Source: Doryteuthis pealeii
Taxonomy: Eukaryota > Mollusca > Cephalopoda > Myopsida > Loliginidae
Reading direction: 5' to 3'
DNA length: 64,000 nt
Assembly: GCA_023376005.1 (NCBI GenBank)
Contig: CM042141.1
Span: 91,850,018-91,914,017 of the forward strand
Translations under genes and position numbers: made by a program
Notes under the pieces: model-generated
The model's input: only the letters and a program-made list of their open reading frames with translations
What the model was told of the DNA's origin: nothing
Database searches by the model: none
Shown: piece by piece, positions 11,221-22,519 of the stretch
Layout of the letters: each line of letters starts with the position of its first letter
Position numbering within the stretch: position 1 is the stretch's first letter

Positions 11221-12210
11221 GTCTAATAAAGGATAAACCATAATAAAAAGAAAAAAAGAAAAAAGAAAAAAAAGAAAAAATTGCTGAAATTGTTTTGTGT
11301 GAAGTGATGACCGAAAGCAACCACTATAATTATTTTCCCCAACCACAAAAGTCCCCTGACACAGTCTTTTGGCTGCAACACTATCACAGTAGTCCTCGCT
11401 CAAAAGTTTACTCGTTCAACACACGTTTCTGTTCACGTTAAAAAGGGCAAAACACTACTATCCGTGGTGTGGGAAGGTAGGCCTTAGAAAATAAGCAACT
11501 GTCCTTCCCAAGATCTTACATCCGGGCTAATCCCACTCAGCGCTGCCAACCCGTGCAAAATTTGCATATTCAACAGTAGTCTATTCAACAGTAGTCTGAT
11601 TACGAGCCACTCCTCACGACGCGGGCGCTGCGAGTTCAATATCTGTAGTCACCTGCTACATCCCCCCCCTCTCGTGCAGGCCAGACTTAGTTCTTCAAGT
11701 TAGGGAATCTTCTAGTCCACAAATGCAAACAAGAAAGATAATAAAAATGACCAACTTAAAAACAAGGATATATAAAGAATAAAAGATAATCAAACAAATA
11801 TATAGAAAAATAATTTTTATTAATCCATGTATAAATACGAATAAAGATTTATTGTTAACTTTTTAAATCCCGGATAACGGTGGGTCACTCTGCTAGTAGA
11901 TTATAAGAAGATCACGGAATGTGTATCTTTGAGAATCTGTGTTACGCTCCAAAGATACGTGGTTCAAAGTTAACTGACCTGAAAAAATGTAAAAGTTTTT
12001 AAATAAAATAACTGGTGCATTATATCTTTTATTCATTAATATATCAACACTGAAAATTTCATTAAATTCGGTTAATTCCCTGATTTTTGGTATTTTTTTT
12101 CTTTCGGCGGGGTGACATACGATGGTGGAATTTATGTCTGTTAAGTTCGATTTAACCAATGACCCTTTCATGCGTTAGGCTCGTTTGATCAACTATACCT
12201 TTAGTATTAT

Positions 12211-12390
12211 TTGTATTCTGAAAAAATAACGTTCCATTCATTATTTTTTTCCGAATACAAGGTGTGTCAAAAAAGTACCAAATTTAAAGCTGTATTTACC
12301 AAGATAGAAATGAAGAATGAATGGAACGTTATTTTATCTTTTTCAGAATACAAGTACTAAAAATCTCGAAACTTTTTGACACACCTTGTA
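12211..12390. mobile_element. MITE-like element, same family as 240-562
   Basis: It shares TTGTATTCTGAAAAAATAACG, AAAGCTGTATTTACCAAGATAG and the terminal ACACCTTGTA with the cluster at 240-562. It is inserted at AT-rich sequence and non-coding. Confidence 0.7.
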
Positions 12391-12551
12391 TATATACATT
12401 GGTACAGATATAAATTTATTTCGGCATTTCTGTGCCTACTCAGTCTAATTTTTACTAATTCGAAGACCTCACACACGGTCTTATTGGTATGATCTTCCCG
12501 TTTCACTGATTTTTTTCTCCTTTTTTTTTCAAATTTCTCCTTCCGCGGCTG

Positions 12552-12597
<46 letters not shown>

Positions 12598-13099
12598 TAT
12601 TCAGGCGCGAATAGGGCGCTAATAAAAGAAATTAGGAGATAAATCCTTTTCTCTCAAACTGTGAAATCTCATTATTACTTTTTATCAAAGAAGCAGCCGA
12701 CAAAGAAACGCGTGTAGCAGGAACTGAATATGGGTGGGCACATTTGAATATTTGAAACGGGAATATAAAATAAAGGGATTCGGGCGTTCCTTAACCAGAT
12801 CTCAATTATCGAGCTAATCAAAGGACTGACGGAAACCGAATAGCGACGAAAAGAACATCTTGGCAAAAAGGAATGTATGGTTTAAGCTTCATTTGAGAGC
12901 TGAAAAACAGCAACGAATACAAAGTCAGTCGATAGAGGTCTTTTCCTTCCTCCATCTTTATCTCTGTCAACATTCTTTTTTCTTTCGCTTCTTCCTTTGC
13001 CTTATGCCAACCACCGGAACGGACCCATTTCCTTCCGGACCACCAAATGCTGTGTTATTTAAATGAACCCATCCCAAAATGACTAATATGACATATGTT

Positions 13100-13190
13100 T
13101 TCTTTGAAGTATCCATATAAAAGCATCCATCTATCTATCCATCTATCTATCTAGAGTTCACTTTTGTCTATATACATATGTCTCTGTTCA

Positions 13191-13230
<40 letters not shown>

Positions 13231-13296
13231 GTGCCTATCTGTCTATATACCTATCATTATCTGTTTTCTCACATCTATCTATTTATCTATCTATCC

Positions 13297-13329
<33 letters not shown>

Positions 13330-13334
13330 CTCAC

Positions 13335-13409
<75 letters not shown>

Positions 13410-13516
13410 CATATATATATATCTGCTTACATCTATCTATCTATCTATTTCTGCTCACATCTATCTATTCATTTATCTCTCTCTATTTATCTCTCTCCCC
13501 TCTCTCTCTCTCTCTC

Positions 13517-13567
<51 letters not shown>
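13100..13567. repeat. Compound ATCT / CT / AT microsatellite
   Basis: ATCT tetranucleotides occur at 13128-13150, 13190-13230 and 13335-13380, CT at 13300-13328 and 13502-13517, and AT at 13380-13424 and 13519-13567. Long IYLSIY-type reading frames here are repeat artefacts. Confidence 0.9.
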
Positions 13568-13571
<4 letters not shown>

Positions 13572-13750
13572 AGAAAATTTATAGAAAAAACAAATGATAA
13601 TATTAGTATGCTGACAGATATCTGTTTCGACCTTTTAATAAAGGATGACCGCTTTATTAAAAGGTCGAAACAGATATCTGTCAGCATACTAATATTATCA
13701 TTTGTTTTTTCTATAAATTTTCTATCATACTGTCGGATTCATTTCCATTT
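13568..13750. mobile_element. Near-perfect foldback with GTCGGATTCA outer end
   Basis: The arms 13568-13642 and 13652-13728 are almost perfectly complementary (ATAGAAAATTTATAG outward, GGTCGAAACAGATATCTG inward). The right arm is followed by CTGTCGGATTCATTTCC (13731-13747), a motif shared with five other foldbacks here. CA and AT microsatellites flank it. Confidence 0.8.
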
Positions 13751-13752
13751 AT

Positions 13753-13754
<2 letters not shown>

Positions 13755-13783
<29 letters not shown>

Positions 13784-13801
13784 CACAACACACACACACA
13801 C

Positions 13802-13847
<46 letters not shown>
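13755..13847. repeat. CA then AT microsatellite
   Basis: (CA)n 13755-13801 with one interruption, then (AT)n 13803-13846. Confidence 0.95.
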
Positions 13848-13848
<1 letters not shown>

Positions 13849-14454
13849 ACATCTTAACCCCATCTATTATTATGTATGGGGTGTTATTGAGAAAGACACC
13901 AATCCCCGTGTCAGTACTACAAAAGCCCAGTTAATCAACAGAATTAAGATAGTTTTGAGACCCCTCCCAGGGAAACTGTAACATCAGCTTGCTCCAGGTT
14001 CCAGAGCAGGATTGAGGCTATGATTGACGCTAATGGTAGTTATTTTGAGTGCAACTTGTTAACAGTAGTATAATTTCCGTGCCTGTTGAATTTCTTTACA
14101 ATTCATTAAATTTTGTAATTACCAAGCACTTTTTCCTTTTCCTTATGAAACTGTCAAATTTATCCCGAACACCCTATATATATATATTAACGCTCATAAA
14201 TAAGTACACAGTTTTTCTTATAAAATATCAATTTCCTTTTAAACCCAAAATAGCAGAATAACGACATGAAGGATATCAGAATTTTATGATTTCTAGTGGA
14301 ACAATCTACAATCAAAACGGATATCAACAATTATAAATTTTACAGAATTGAAACTCAGTGTCCAAAAATTAGGAATATGTATCACACAAAAAATAAGTAC
14401 AGCCTTATATATATATTTATACATTTTTAATTTTTGCTAAGATAGATAAATAGG

Positions 14455-14520
14455 TAGGTAGATAGATAGATAGATAGATAGAAGTGAACTGATAGGCACA
14501 TATATAGATAAATGTGAATA

Positions 14521-14590
<70 letters not shown>
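14455..14590. repeat. GATA and AT microsatellite
   Basis: GATA units at 14456-14482, then (AT)n 14521-14577, then GATA to 14592. It abuts the foldback at 14591. Confidence 0.95.
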
Positions 14591-14595
<5 letters not shown>

Positions 14596-14650
14596 AGGAT
14601 ATGAAAACATACAATGCTGTTAAAATGAAAATATTTCATATCATATTCAT

Positions 14651-14698
14651 AGCTAATATTGAACAATATTTCGATTTATAAAAATCATCATCAGAGCT
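14651..14698 (-). ncRNA. Hammerhead-ribozyme-like motif (left arm)
   Basis: On the minus strand: stem I AGCT (14695-14698 with 14651-14654), core CTGATGA (14688-14694), an extra U, stem II GATTT/AAATC, GAAA, stem III ATATTG/CAATAT, cleavage triplet AUU. The extra base before stem II is non-canonical. Confidence 0.5.
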
Positions 14699-14778
14699 TG
14701 TTTTTAATCCGGACTCATCGAGAGAAAAGTAGAAAATAATTTTTTTGCTTCTCTCTCGATGAGTCCGGATTAAAAAGA

Positions 14779-14826
14779 AGCTCTGAAGATGATTTTTATA
14801 AATCGAAATATTGTTCAATATTAGCT
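14779..14826 (+). ncRNA. Hammerhead-ribozyme-like motif (right arm)
   Basis: Stem I AGCT (14779-14782 with 14823-14826), CTGAAGA 14783-14789, an extra U, stem II GATTT/AAATC (14791-14804), GAAA 14805-14808, stem III ATATTG/CAATAT, AUU. It is the mirror of 14651-14698 and matches the hammerhead consensus CUGANGA...GAAA except for the inserted U. Confidence 0.5.
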
Positions 14827-14924
14827 ATGAATATGATATTAAATATTTTCCATTTTAACAGCATTGTATGTTTTCATATCCTTTTATCTATACTTATACC
14901 GTCGGATTCATTTTCTTAATCTTA

Positions 14925-14925
14925 A

Positions 14926-14991
<66 letters not shown>
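14925..14991. repeat. AT microsatellite
   Basis: A pure (AT)n tract that follows the GTCGGATTC end of the foldback. Confidence 0.95.
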
Positions 14992-14993
<2 letters not shown>

Positions 14994-15575
14994 GCTAAAG
15001 CTGAGATAATCACTTTTATTTCCTAAAGGCTTTTTTACTGTTTAGTTTAATGATACAAAATTCATACTAAAATATACCTTGCTTTTAAGATTGAGTTATG
15101 TTTGAAACAAATGCTATTTTAATTGGTTCTAATTTGTCGTAATTAGCAATTAAGTAAAAAAAACTGACCCGTCTCTCACCCACATTCTGCATATTACTTT
15201 CACCTTCTCTATGTATATCTTGTTTACCTCCTCCTTATATATGTTAGTCTCTCTATGTGAGTAAGTGGGTGATGAGAGAGTTATTGTTAGAGACATTTAA
15301 CTACACACTTATTTGCATATTAATTTTCAGCAACGAAATCTTAGCATGATCAATTCCAATTCAAATTAGGTCAAAGGTTTTCTTTCTTAAAAATCTTATA
15401 AAATGATTTTAATGTTTTTTTTTTATAACTCTTCGGCCGTATTATTATTTTTTTTATTTAATTCATTTTGCAAACTCTCTTTTCCCTAATGCTAGGAGTA
15501 CCAAAATATTGTCTCATTTTCATTTTACAAACGAATTAAAATTAATTAAATCGATTATTTAAGGTCGAATATTTG

Positions 15576-16188
15576 TCGGTGCATATTGCATAAATGCGTC
15601 CTTTCCTCCTGCCCTAAAAAAAACGCTAAAATCGGACCTTTGTTACTTATGAACTCCTTAAATGTTTGAAGGCGTTTTTCTCGAAAAGTTAATAAGATAT
15701 AAATACGATATCCCCCACCCCCAACAAGTCTTTTCTCGACAAGTAAATGTAAATATTTTGTATTTGTTTTTATTTAATAATGTATTGATTGTTTTTATTT
15801 TCGAAATTCAGTCGTATTTATTTAACGATCTTTGACAGTTGTTTTGAATTAAGATAAAATGAAAATACCGAAAAAAAAAAAAGTATTTTAAAGGGGGTGG
15901 GGGTAAAAAAATTTACATTTACTTGTCGATAAAAAATCTGGGTGTAGCTTACTTTTAACGCCTTCAAACCATTAAAAAAGGTTATTTGCCAATAAAAACG
16001 CCTTCACATCGCTAGAATATTATTTTAAAGAGGGGGTGGATTAAAATATTTATATTTTATTTGTCGAGAAAAGACTTGGTGGGGGGGTAGGTAAAATATC
16101 GCTTTCATATCATATTAACTTTTCGGGAAAAACTGTCCTCAACCTGCAGGAGGCCAGGGCGTATTTATGCGATATGCACCTTTTTGTC
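15576..16188. mobile_element. Large diverged foldback
   Basis: The ends GGTGCATATTGCATAAATGCG (15577-15598) and CGTATTTATGCGATATGCACC (16159-16180) are inverted. Inside, GGCGTTTTTCTCGAAAAGTT..., CCCCCACC and AGTCTTTTCTCGACAAGTAAA on the left are mirrored at 15895-16130. The right side is duplicated. No coding capacity. Confidence 0.7.
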
Positions 16189-16477
16189 TAAGTCGAAAAG
16201 TAGTAACATAATGAGCATCAGTAAAAAAAAGAAAGAAAAAAATAATATTACTCATGTAATTTATTTTTAATACATTTTATATAAGGCACTGTCAAAAATG
16301 TCGTAAAACCTGTATTTTACAAAATAGATTTACCTCCTCCCTCAATAGAAAAAAATACCAAAAATCAAGGAATTATCCAATTTTAATGAAATTTTCAGTG
16401 TTTTCAATGGTTTAAAAAGATAAAAAACAACATTTTTTGATATCAATAGATTTTAGATTAAAAATAAATTTGCATTA

Positions 16478-16980
16478 TTTGGATTTTTCGGACTGTCGTC
16501 CTCATATTTCATTGTTATATACACAACGTTTCGGCCGATGTGCCCTCTGGCCTTCTTCAGGTGTTTCTTGTCGAACTCGGTAATCTTTTCAAACTCAGGA
16601 ACCTTCTTGTCGAACTCAGGAGTAATCATAACCCTTCACAGAACTTCGGACCAAAACTTTTATTCAATCCACCGGGGTAGACTATTCTCATTCCGTTAAC
16701 TATGACTGGATGCAAGTGTTAAGCTATGTTAAGTATTGTATGTTATTATCACTCATGGTCAGGACTGAACCTGCTACCTACAGATGATTGTCATTTAGAA
16801 CTATGTTAACTTAGCTCCTATATCCGTTACGCCATGTGTCCAGTTTCGCGACTTTGACAAAAAATACCCGAAGAAGACCGCAGGGCACATCGGCTGAAAC
16901 GTTGTGCATATAACAATAAAGATGAGGACAACGGTCCGAAAAATTCAAATAATACAAATTATCAAGCCTCATCTAAAAAA
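16478..16980. mobile_element. Foldback enclosing a tRNA-derived SINE
   Basis: The left arm 16478-16565 (TTTTCGGACTGTCGTCCTCAT, GTTTCGGCCGATGTGCCCTC, CTTCTTCAGG) is inverted at 16868-16970. Both arms carry the CTGAAGAAGGCC...GGCCGAAAC-type stem-loop (degraded in the right arm). Between them, 16695-16866 on the minus strand is tRNA-like: ATGGCGTAACGGATATAGGAG with a GCAGGTTCAGTCC B box. A second copy of the SINE plus the right arm end is at 45838-46045. Confidence 0.7.
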
Positions 16981-17670
16981 TTAAGACAAATAGAAATTAA
17001 TTATTTAACCATTACAACTCATCATCATATCTGGCCATACAGCTACTTTTTTTGTTGGGCGCTGTTTCGGGACTTGTTTAGGAAAAATACGAGGCATTTT
17101 TGTATAGTTCCCATCTAGCTTTTTTTCCCCAATCGTTTTGTTAAAGTACCAGAGGTGCATCCATACAGTAGTACTGACAAAGCTACAAGTTGAAGAATTC
17201 TCGCTTTATCATACTAGAAAGATGCCTCCATCTGGGGGTAATTCCGTGTCAAATCATCCAGAAAAAATGAAATTGTAACCTACCCCCTTCAATTTGTCTG
17301 AAATTTTGTTCGGGTGTGGATTATGTGAAAGTAAGACAATCCCCAAAATTTGAGCTTCCGATTCTAAAAATTGGCTGAGTTATGTTGATTTTTAGCTCTC
17401 CAAATTTGGGAAGGTGCGTAAAAAATGGCGATATTTTGTAATCTATTTTGGTCTGTAAAACATCAGTTACAATTTTGCACTTTTATGTTTTAAGTGTTTC
17501 CGTTCATCAAGGTCATTTCTAAGTTGAGTGAAGCTAGTTCGAATTCAGAGTTTTCCTTCTCCTAGAATGGTTGCCTGACCATGGATATAAAACCGTAAAT
17601 GTCCTACTATTTACCTTTAGTTGGACTGAGACCAGATTGATTCATACCTTTACCAAAAGTAGGACGTTTC

Positions 17671-17920
17671 ATCGTGGTGTAATGGTTAGCGAGCTAGTCT
17701 CACAGATCCATCACTACTGAATGGCGAGTTCGATCCTCACTGGATACCCAATACCTGCGACCTTATGTCACATCGTACCCGTGGCGAACGGTCTGGGTGA
17801 AACCTTCCTTTCCCAATGATATTAGCACGAAGTGAAACTCAAAGAACTTCGTACAGAATTTGATCTCGTATCGTCGATTTTATTTCCTACGACGATAACC
17901 GTTACACGAACGCGGTCTTT
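17671..17920 (+). mobile_element. tRNA-derived SINE (GTGGTGTAATGGTTAGC type), full-length
   Basis: It starts ATCGTGGTGTAATGGTTAGCG (A-box-like), with the B-box-like GAGTTCGATCCTC at 17726-17738. The body CGTACCCGTGGCGAACGG continues into TTCCTACGACGATAACCGTTACACG near the 3' end. The last block is shared with 2490-2520 and 53805-53830. A functional tRNA is excluded because no acceptor stem or cloverleaf closes. Confidence 0.75.
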
Positions 17921-18139
17921 TCTTCTTCATGGTCTCGTTTATTTTTCTTATTGTTTCATCTTCCTTTTTTCTTTCTTTCAAAAAATCCATTTTTTTTATA
18001 TCCCTTTATTGTTTTCTTTTTCATCCCAGCTATCGGAAGTGGGAGTGAATAGTCCCCGTGACGAAGTGGCCAACGTGCTGAACTGGTATCTCCGCTTATC
18101 TCTGCAGGTCTCTATCAAAACTTATCACTTACTCATAGT

Positions 18140-18775
18140 CCTATCAGCTGGAGGTTTAGAATACACCGCCTGCACCTCTGCAGAGGGGTAAATTCCCCCA
18201 ATGGTACTGCGTGTTGGTCGTGGGTGGTGACCCGTGATGCTTAAAGATGAAATCCCTGATGGCTGAGCATACCATAACATGCAACATTCCAGATTTGCCC
18301 TGACTTAGGCTAGACGAGCGGTCGGAGAGATCCTCTCTGATCTATTGGCTGGTCACATCAAGCCTTAGCACCTATATGACTGTCCCAACCCTATTGCCCT
18401 TATGGCAACCCCAGCCCTTTTTATCATATATGTGCTCGAAAGCGGTGGCTGAGAATCTTAATGTCCTGGGTATGACGTTAAACTATCTGATGGTGAAGTT
18501 CCAATTCTGGAGCTCTGGTGAATGTGGAGTACCCCTTTATCACCATTACTCCCAGGTCCACTCTGACCCGGAATAGTAGTATCTGTTATGGTCCAATCTA
18601 TGGATTAAATAGAAAAAATGATTTTAAATAAATGTGTTTAAAAAGAATTGAGTTTGAAAAAAAAAAGTGTTTGAAAAACATGTTGAATACCCATCAAAAA
18701 TTAATAAAACAAAACGTTTTCGGCATAAAATAACCCAACGAGGGTTGACATGCCGTAAAATCCAATCAATCAACC
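18140..18775 (+). mobile_element. Complete copy of the CCAA-tailed repeat family
   Basis: The order is: CACCTCTGCAGAGGGGTAAA, GGTGACCCGTGATGCTTAAAG, ATTGGCTGGTCACATCAAGC, CTGATGGTGAAGTTCCAATTC, CACCATTACTCCCAGGTCCAC, an A/T-rich linker, GGCATAAAATAACCCAACGAG, GGTTGACATGCCGTAAAATCC, then a CCAA-type tail. The length is about 635 bp. It is used here as the family reference. No reading frame is conserved among copies. Confidence 0.75.
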
Positions 18776-19214
18776 ATATTCCCTTCCCACCTTTTGCGTC
18801 TTCTTTTGTGTTTTAATTATTTTATATCCTCTTTTCTGGTCTCGGGTCAATTTTCCTGCATAAAGTATTTCCTCCATTATATCTCCGCTTTTTTTTCTGC
18901 AGGTCTCTATCAAAATTTACCCCTTACTCATCCTACACAATCGCCCTTTCTTTTCTTTTTATTAGTCTATCAATCACACAATCGTTACAGTATATCTAGC
19001 CGTAACAGTCTACCTTTCTCTTTTGTGCTCATGTTTCAAAACGTTACCTTTCTCCTTTCTTTATTGCGTAATTATGGCTATTCACAGTAATCACATACCC
19101 GACGTTTAGTCATTTTTCAAGATAGAATAAAAGGAGCTTAGAATACGCTGTCGGTGGAGCTTAGAATACGCTCTGCTTACTACCCAGTTCCCCAAAAAGG
19201 ATGTCCTAAGTAAA

Positions 19215-19580
19215 AAAAAAAAAAAACTAAATTGAATCTGGTGGTGAGGCTCCAGTTTTGGATCTCTAGGGAATGTGGAGTACCTGTTCATTAACATTAT
19301 TCTCAGGTCACTTCTGACCCAGAGTGGTAGTACCTATTAGGGTTCCATCTAAGGGTCAAATAGACATGTTTAAAACCATTTGTATTCGATAGAAATACTT
19401 GAAACTATATAACTGTAAATTATTAATATTAAGAGTTGTTATCCAAAGTTTATTATTAATTACTTGAAACCATATTATTCTCTAATAATCAAAATTGATT
19501 GTTATAAATAATTACTTGAAACCAGATAATTATTTGCTTTAGATATGGTTTGTATTATATTGGAATACTTGATATCATAT
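19215..19580 (+). mobile_element. CCAA-family fragment followed by a TACTTGAAACCATATAA tandem repeat
   Basis: 19230-19350 matches the middle of the CCAA family. 19380-19580 is built of diverged units with ATACTTGAAACCATATAATTG, a structure repeated at 52280-52680. Confidence 0.6.
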
Positions 19581-19592
19581 AGCCGTATGATA

Positions 19593-19595
<3 letters not shown>

Positions 19596-19649
<54 letters not shown>

Positions 19650-19840
19650 TTAAGAGTAAGGAAATGAATCCGACAGTATATGTATAGATAAAAGGATATG
19701 AAAACATACAATGCTGTTAAAATGAAAATATTTTATATCATATTCATAGCTAATATTGAACAATATTTCGATTTATAAAAATCATCTTCAGAGCTAGTTT
19801 TCTGCTTCTCTCTCGATAAGTCCGGATTAAAAACCAGCTA
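19596..19840. mobile_element. AT microsatellite plus half foldback with GAATCCGAC end
   Basis: (AT)n 19596-19647 is followed by AAATGAATCCGACAGTAT (19660-19677) and then one arm of the foldback family of 14591-14920, ending near the inner CGATAAGTCCGGATTAAAAA. The partner arm is absent. Confidence 0.75.
19748..19795 (-). ncRNA. Hammerhead-ribozyme-like motif (solo arm)
   Basis: On the minus strand: AGCT (19792-19795) / AGCT (19748-19751), CTGAAGA, an extra U, stem II GATTT/AAATC, GAAA, ATATTG/CAATAT, AUU. It is the same architecture as 14651-14698. Confidence 0.5.
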
Positions 19841-19842
19841 AA

Positions 19843-20212
19843 TAATCTTCTTTGTCTAGCGCTAGTGAAAAGGGGATAGACTCCCTCACTGTCTGGCTGA
19901 TTCCGACATTAAGCCGCCCTGGCGATTTTACTTATATATATATATCTGTGTGTGTGTGTATGTGTGTGTGTGTATTGAAAAAGTCGCCAGGGTGGCCTAA
20001 AGTCGGTATCAGACAGACAGCGAGGGAGTATATCTCCTTTTCACAGGCGCCAGACCAAGGAGATTGTTTTTAGCGTCTGAGGTGGAGCGGCACACCTAAC
20101 ATCAGCTCCTCACTTTACTGCAAAGACCCCTGTGCTACTCATACGATTTGGCGAGGGCCAGTATCGAACCAGGAACCTTGAGGTTCCTAGCCGGACACTC
20201 TACCGAATATAT
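19843..20212. mobile_element. Inverted pair of tRNA-derived SINEs (TTTAGCTCAGTCGGTAGAGC type)
   Basis: 19843-19935 (+) is the SINE body (CTAGCGCTAGTGAAAAGGGG, CTGTCTGGCTGATTCCGAC). 19978-20209 (-) is a nearly complete copy with the tRNA-like head at its distal end (CTCTACCG, GGCGAGGGCCAGTATCGAACC). The two meet tail to tail across an AT/GT microsatellite, giving an inverted repeat. Confidence 0.75.
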
Positions 20213-20233
20213 ATATATATATATATAGTCATT

Positions 20234-20273
20234 CACAGACACGTGTTTCGACTTATCAAGTCTCTTCAGTGTG
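20234..20273 (-). ncRNA. Hammerhead ribozyme motif downstream of a tRNA-like head
   Basis: On the minus strand: stem I CACA (20270-20273) with TGTG (20234-20237), CTGAAGA 20263-20269, stem II GACTT/AAGTC with loop GAT (20250-20262), GAAA 20246-20249, minimal stem III AC/GT, cleavage triplet GUC (20238-20240). All positions of the CUGANGA...GAAA...NUH consensus are present. The tRNA-like segment 20286-20365 lies immediately 5' on the same strand. Confidence 0.7.
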
Positions 20274-20285
20274 TCTAGACATTTG

Positions 20286-20365
20286 TAAGCTACCTACAGC
20301 CAGGATTGAAATCCGTTCGATTTGGTGTAAGTCTGTCGCATTAACCATCAGGCTCTCATCACCTA
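20286..20365 (-). mobile_element. tRNA-like SINE head preceding a hammerhead
   Basis: On the minus strand the sequence reads GAGAGCCTGATGGTTAATGCG ... GGATTTCAATCCTGGC, an A-box and B-box pair spaced as in tRNA genes. Transcription by Pol III would run into the hammerhead at 20273-20234. The role is inferred. Confidence 0.6.
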
Positions 20366-20460
20366 CAGAATGCGAAGGAGATTTTAACTGTTTTAATACA
20401 CATATTGTTTTCTAAGTAAAGGCCGTCATAGAGTGCTCCATCCCTTATATATAGGAGAGC

Positions 20461-20502
<42 letters not shown>

Positions 20503-21435
20503 TAATGCTGAGTGAATTAATGATTGTCTTCTAAATGCTTTTTTTCTGTTAAGTTTAATGATACATTGTAATTTCCATACAGAAACACCAAAGTAGATGA
20601 GGATGGGTTTATAGTGTCTAATTTTTACTATTGCAGTTATAAACATCAAGAGTTTCTCTATAAAACTATATACTATGAATGTCGATTCATAAATAGTTTT
20701 AAAATATGAAAATATTTCTTCTGTATATATATATATATATTTGGGAGAGTTAGACACTTTATCTAAGCTTCCTGAAATAGACTATAAAGCAAAAATTCTA
20801 AGTCTTTTGTTATATTTTTACTTATATATATATATACAGGCATATCGTGTCACGGAAAAAGACAAGAGGATCTCGTATTTAACAGCTTATACTGACACCC
20901 ACACTCTTCTAGAACATATCTAACGTATCTTCCGTTGCGCCGCCACATATCTGTGTCGTATGGTGACCAGCTGTGCAATAGTTTTCAATGTGAACAAATA
21001 CGGTCTGGGTGTGAGTAAAAAAAATTTGAAGCCTTGGTCACCAAATGCTAAAAAAACAATTAGGAACAAGACAGATTTTTGGCAGAGGATCTCTTACATG
21101 TTTTTCAATATTTAGGTGTAACCATACTTTACTATTTGTTACAAAAATCTTATTTGTGAAGTCGAAAGTCCTACGCATTTGAAAAACGAACGTTATATTC
21201 GGTAATAGTTTGTCAATAGCGTCGAGACAAACATAACTAATATACTTGGTCATCAATGTACTAAAGCAGGGATCCTGAAGAGGTTTGTGTTTATATACAA
21301 GAAAAAGTAAAAAAAAAAAAAAAACCTTCTCAACAACTACAGTTTTGGGGAGCCTGATGATGACTTCAAGAGTTTTTTCTACAAAACTGTACTTTGAAAA
21401 TAAATTGTTTGTAATATATATATTGTTTGGTAATA

Positions 21436-22051
21436 TCTTATTATAATAGAGATTGTGTGTGTTTCTGTCTGTAACCGAAACTATATTACTACTCATGTCA
21501 CAATTTCCTTAGTTATTAACGACACATTATCCATGATTCTATTTCTATTTAAACCTCAATTAATAATAAAACTGTGTGACATTATTAATACTGTTCCTTA
21601 CCTAAATACTAATAATATGCAATTGTATTTATATATACAACAAAATACCAGTTTTCAGAGTAAACGTAAAGCTAATTTGCATATTGATATTAAAAAACTG
21701 ATTTTAATAAAAAATGTGCTTGGTATTATTGATTTCTAATTGTTTGGTTTTATCTTAATGAATATGAGTAAAAATCTCTTCAATAAATCCTAAAAGAAAT
21801 TCATTAACAAGAAAACTGTAAATTTATTCTTTACTTCCTATTTTAACTAAATAGTTAAACTAGGAAGATTTAGCATTGAAAAACGAAGTGATGAAAGAGT
21901 AAGTTTCAGTTGTTCTATTTCCGATTATACCCCCTCCGTTTCAAATCTTTTTATCTGAATTCTTAATTAGTTTCATTAGCCTTTCTGATTCAATATAATA
22001 TTTTATTACATTAAAACTTAAATACTTGCACCCGGAGGGTGCATATATTTG

Positions 22052-22055
<4 letters not shown>
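21436..22055 (+). mobile_element. Non-autonomous Helitron-like element
   Basis: The 5' end TCTTATTATAATAGAGATTG begins with TC after an A. The 3' end has a perfect hairpin GCACCC-GGA-GGGTGC (22028-22042), 9 bases, then CTAA (22052-22055) followed by T. This is the Helitron 3' signature: a hairpin just before CTRR and insertion between A and T. No terminal inverted repeats and no Rep/helicase frame are seen. Related copies are at 30577-30911, 33997-34467, 44043-44578 (-) and 49215-49749. Confidence 0.8.
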
Positions 22056-22091
<36 letters not shown>

Positions 22092-22422
22092 TATGGTTTA
22101 TATTATTTTTTGAAGGCAATTACAAGTGCGTATATCGTATAAAATTCGATAACTATTGAAAATCTCTGATTCTGCGTGCTGGGTTCCCGGTTTCGATTTC
22201 TGTCGGAGGGAAATCGTAGGTATACACCATTGATGAGACTTAATGAAGTTGAAACAGCTGTACGGTGTTCCAAGTCGCACTCGTTGTTAACCGAGTTTAC
22301 TTGTCATGATTATTTTCAATAATTATCAAATTTTATACGATATACGCATTGTAATTGCCTTAAATAAATAAAATATAAACAATAATATACTTTACTTAAC
22401 AATGGTCCAAAAACAAATTTTC

Positions 22423-22483
<61 letters not shown>

Positions 22484-22505
22484 ATGTGGGTGTGTGTGTG
22501 TGTGT
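22056..22505. mobile_element. AT tract and foldback with degraded hammerhead core
   Basis: After (AT)n, the arms at 22092-22160 (AAGGCAATTACAAGTGCGTA...) and 22310-22387 (...ACGCATTGTAATTGCCTT) form a foldback homologous to 58445-58695. Inside, TTGATGA 22230-22236, GACTT/AAGTT and GAAAC (22251-22255) resemble the hammerhead core with C3 changed to T. A B-box-like CCGGTTTCGATTTC lies at 22190-22203. AT/GT microsatellite 22428-22505. Confidence 0.65.
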
Positions 22506-22519
22506 TGTGTGTTTATCAA

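Larger units (their letters stand above)
14591..14920. mobile_element. Foldback with hammerhead-like core in each arm
   Basis: The left arm 14591-14735 and right arm 14745-14890 are complementary (AAAAGGATATGAAAACATAC outer, TCGATGAGTCCGGATTAAAA inner). The right end continues to ACCGTCGGATTCATTTTC (14898-14915). A half copy lies at 19660-19840. Each arm carries a hammerhead-like core read from centre outward. Confidence 0.8.

Noticed and set aside
13164..13934. Long reading frame (256 codons) rich in IYLSIY
   Set aside because: It is translation of ATCT, CT and AT microsatellites plus a foldback; no domain and no splice or start context.
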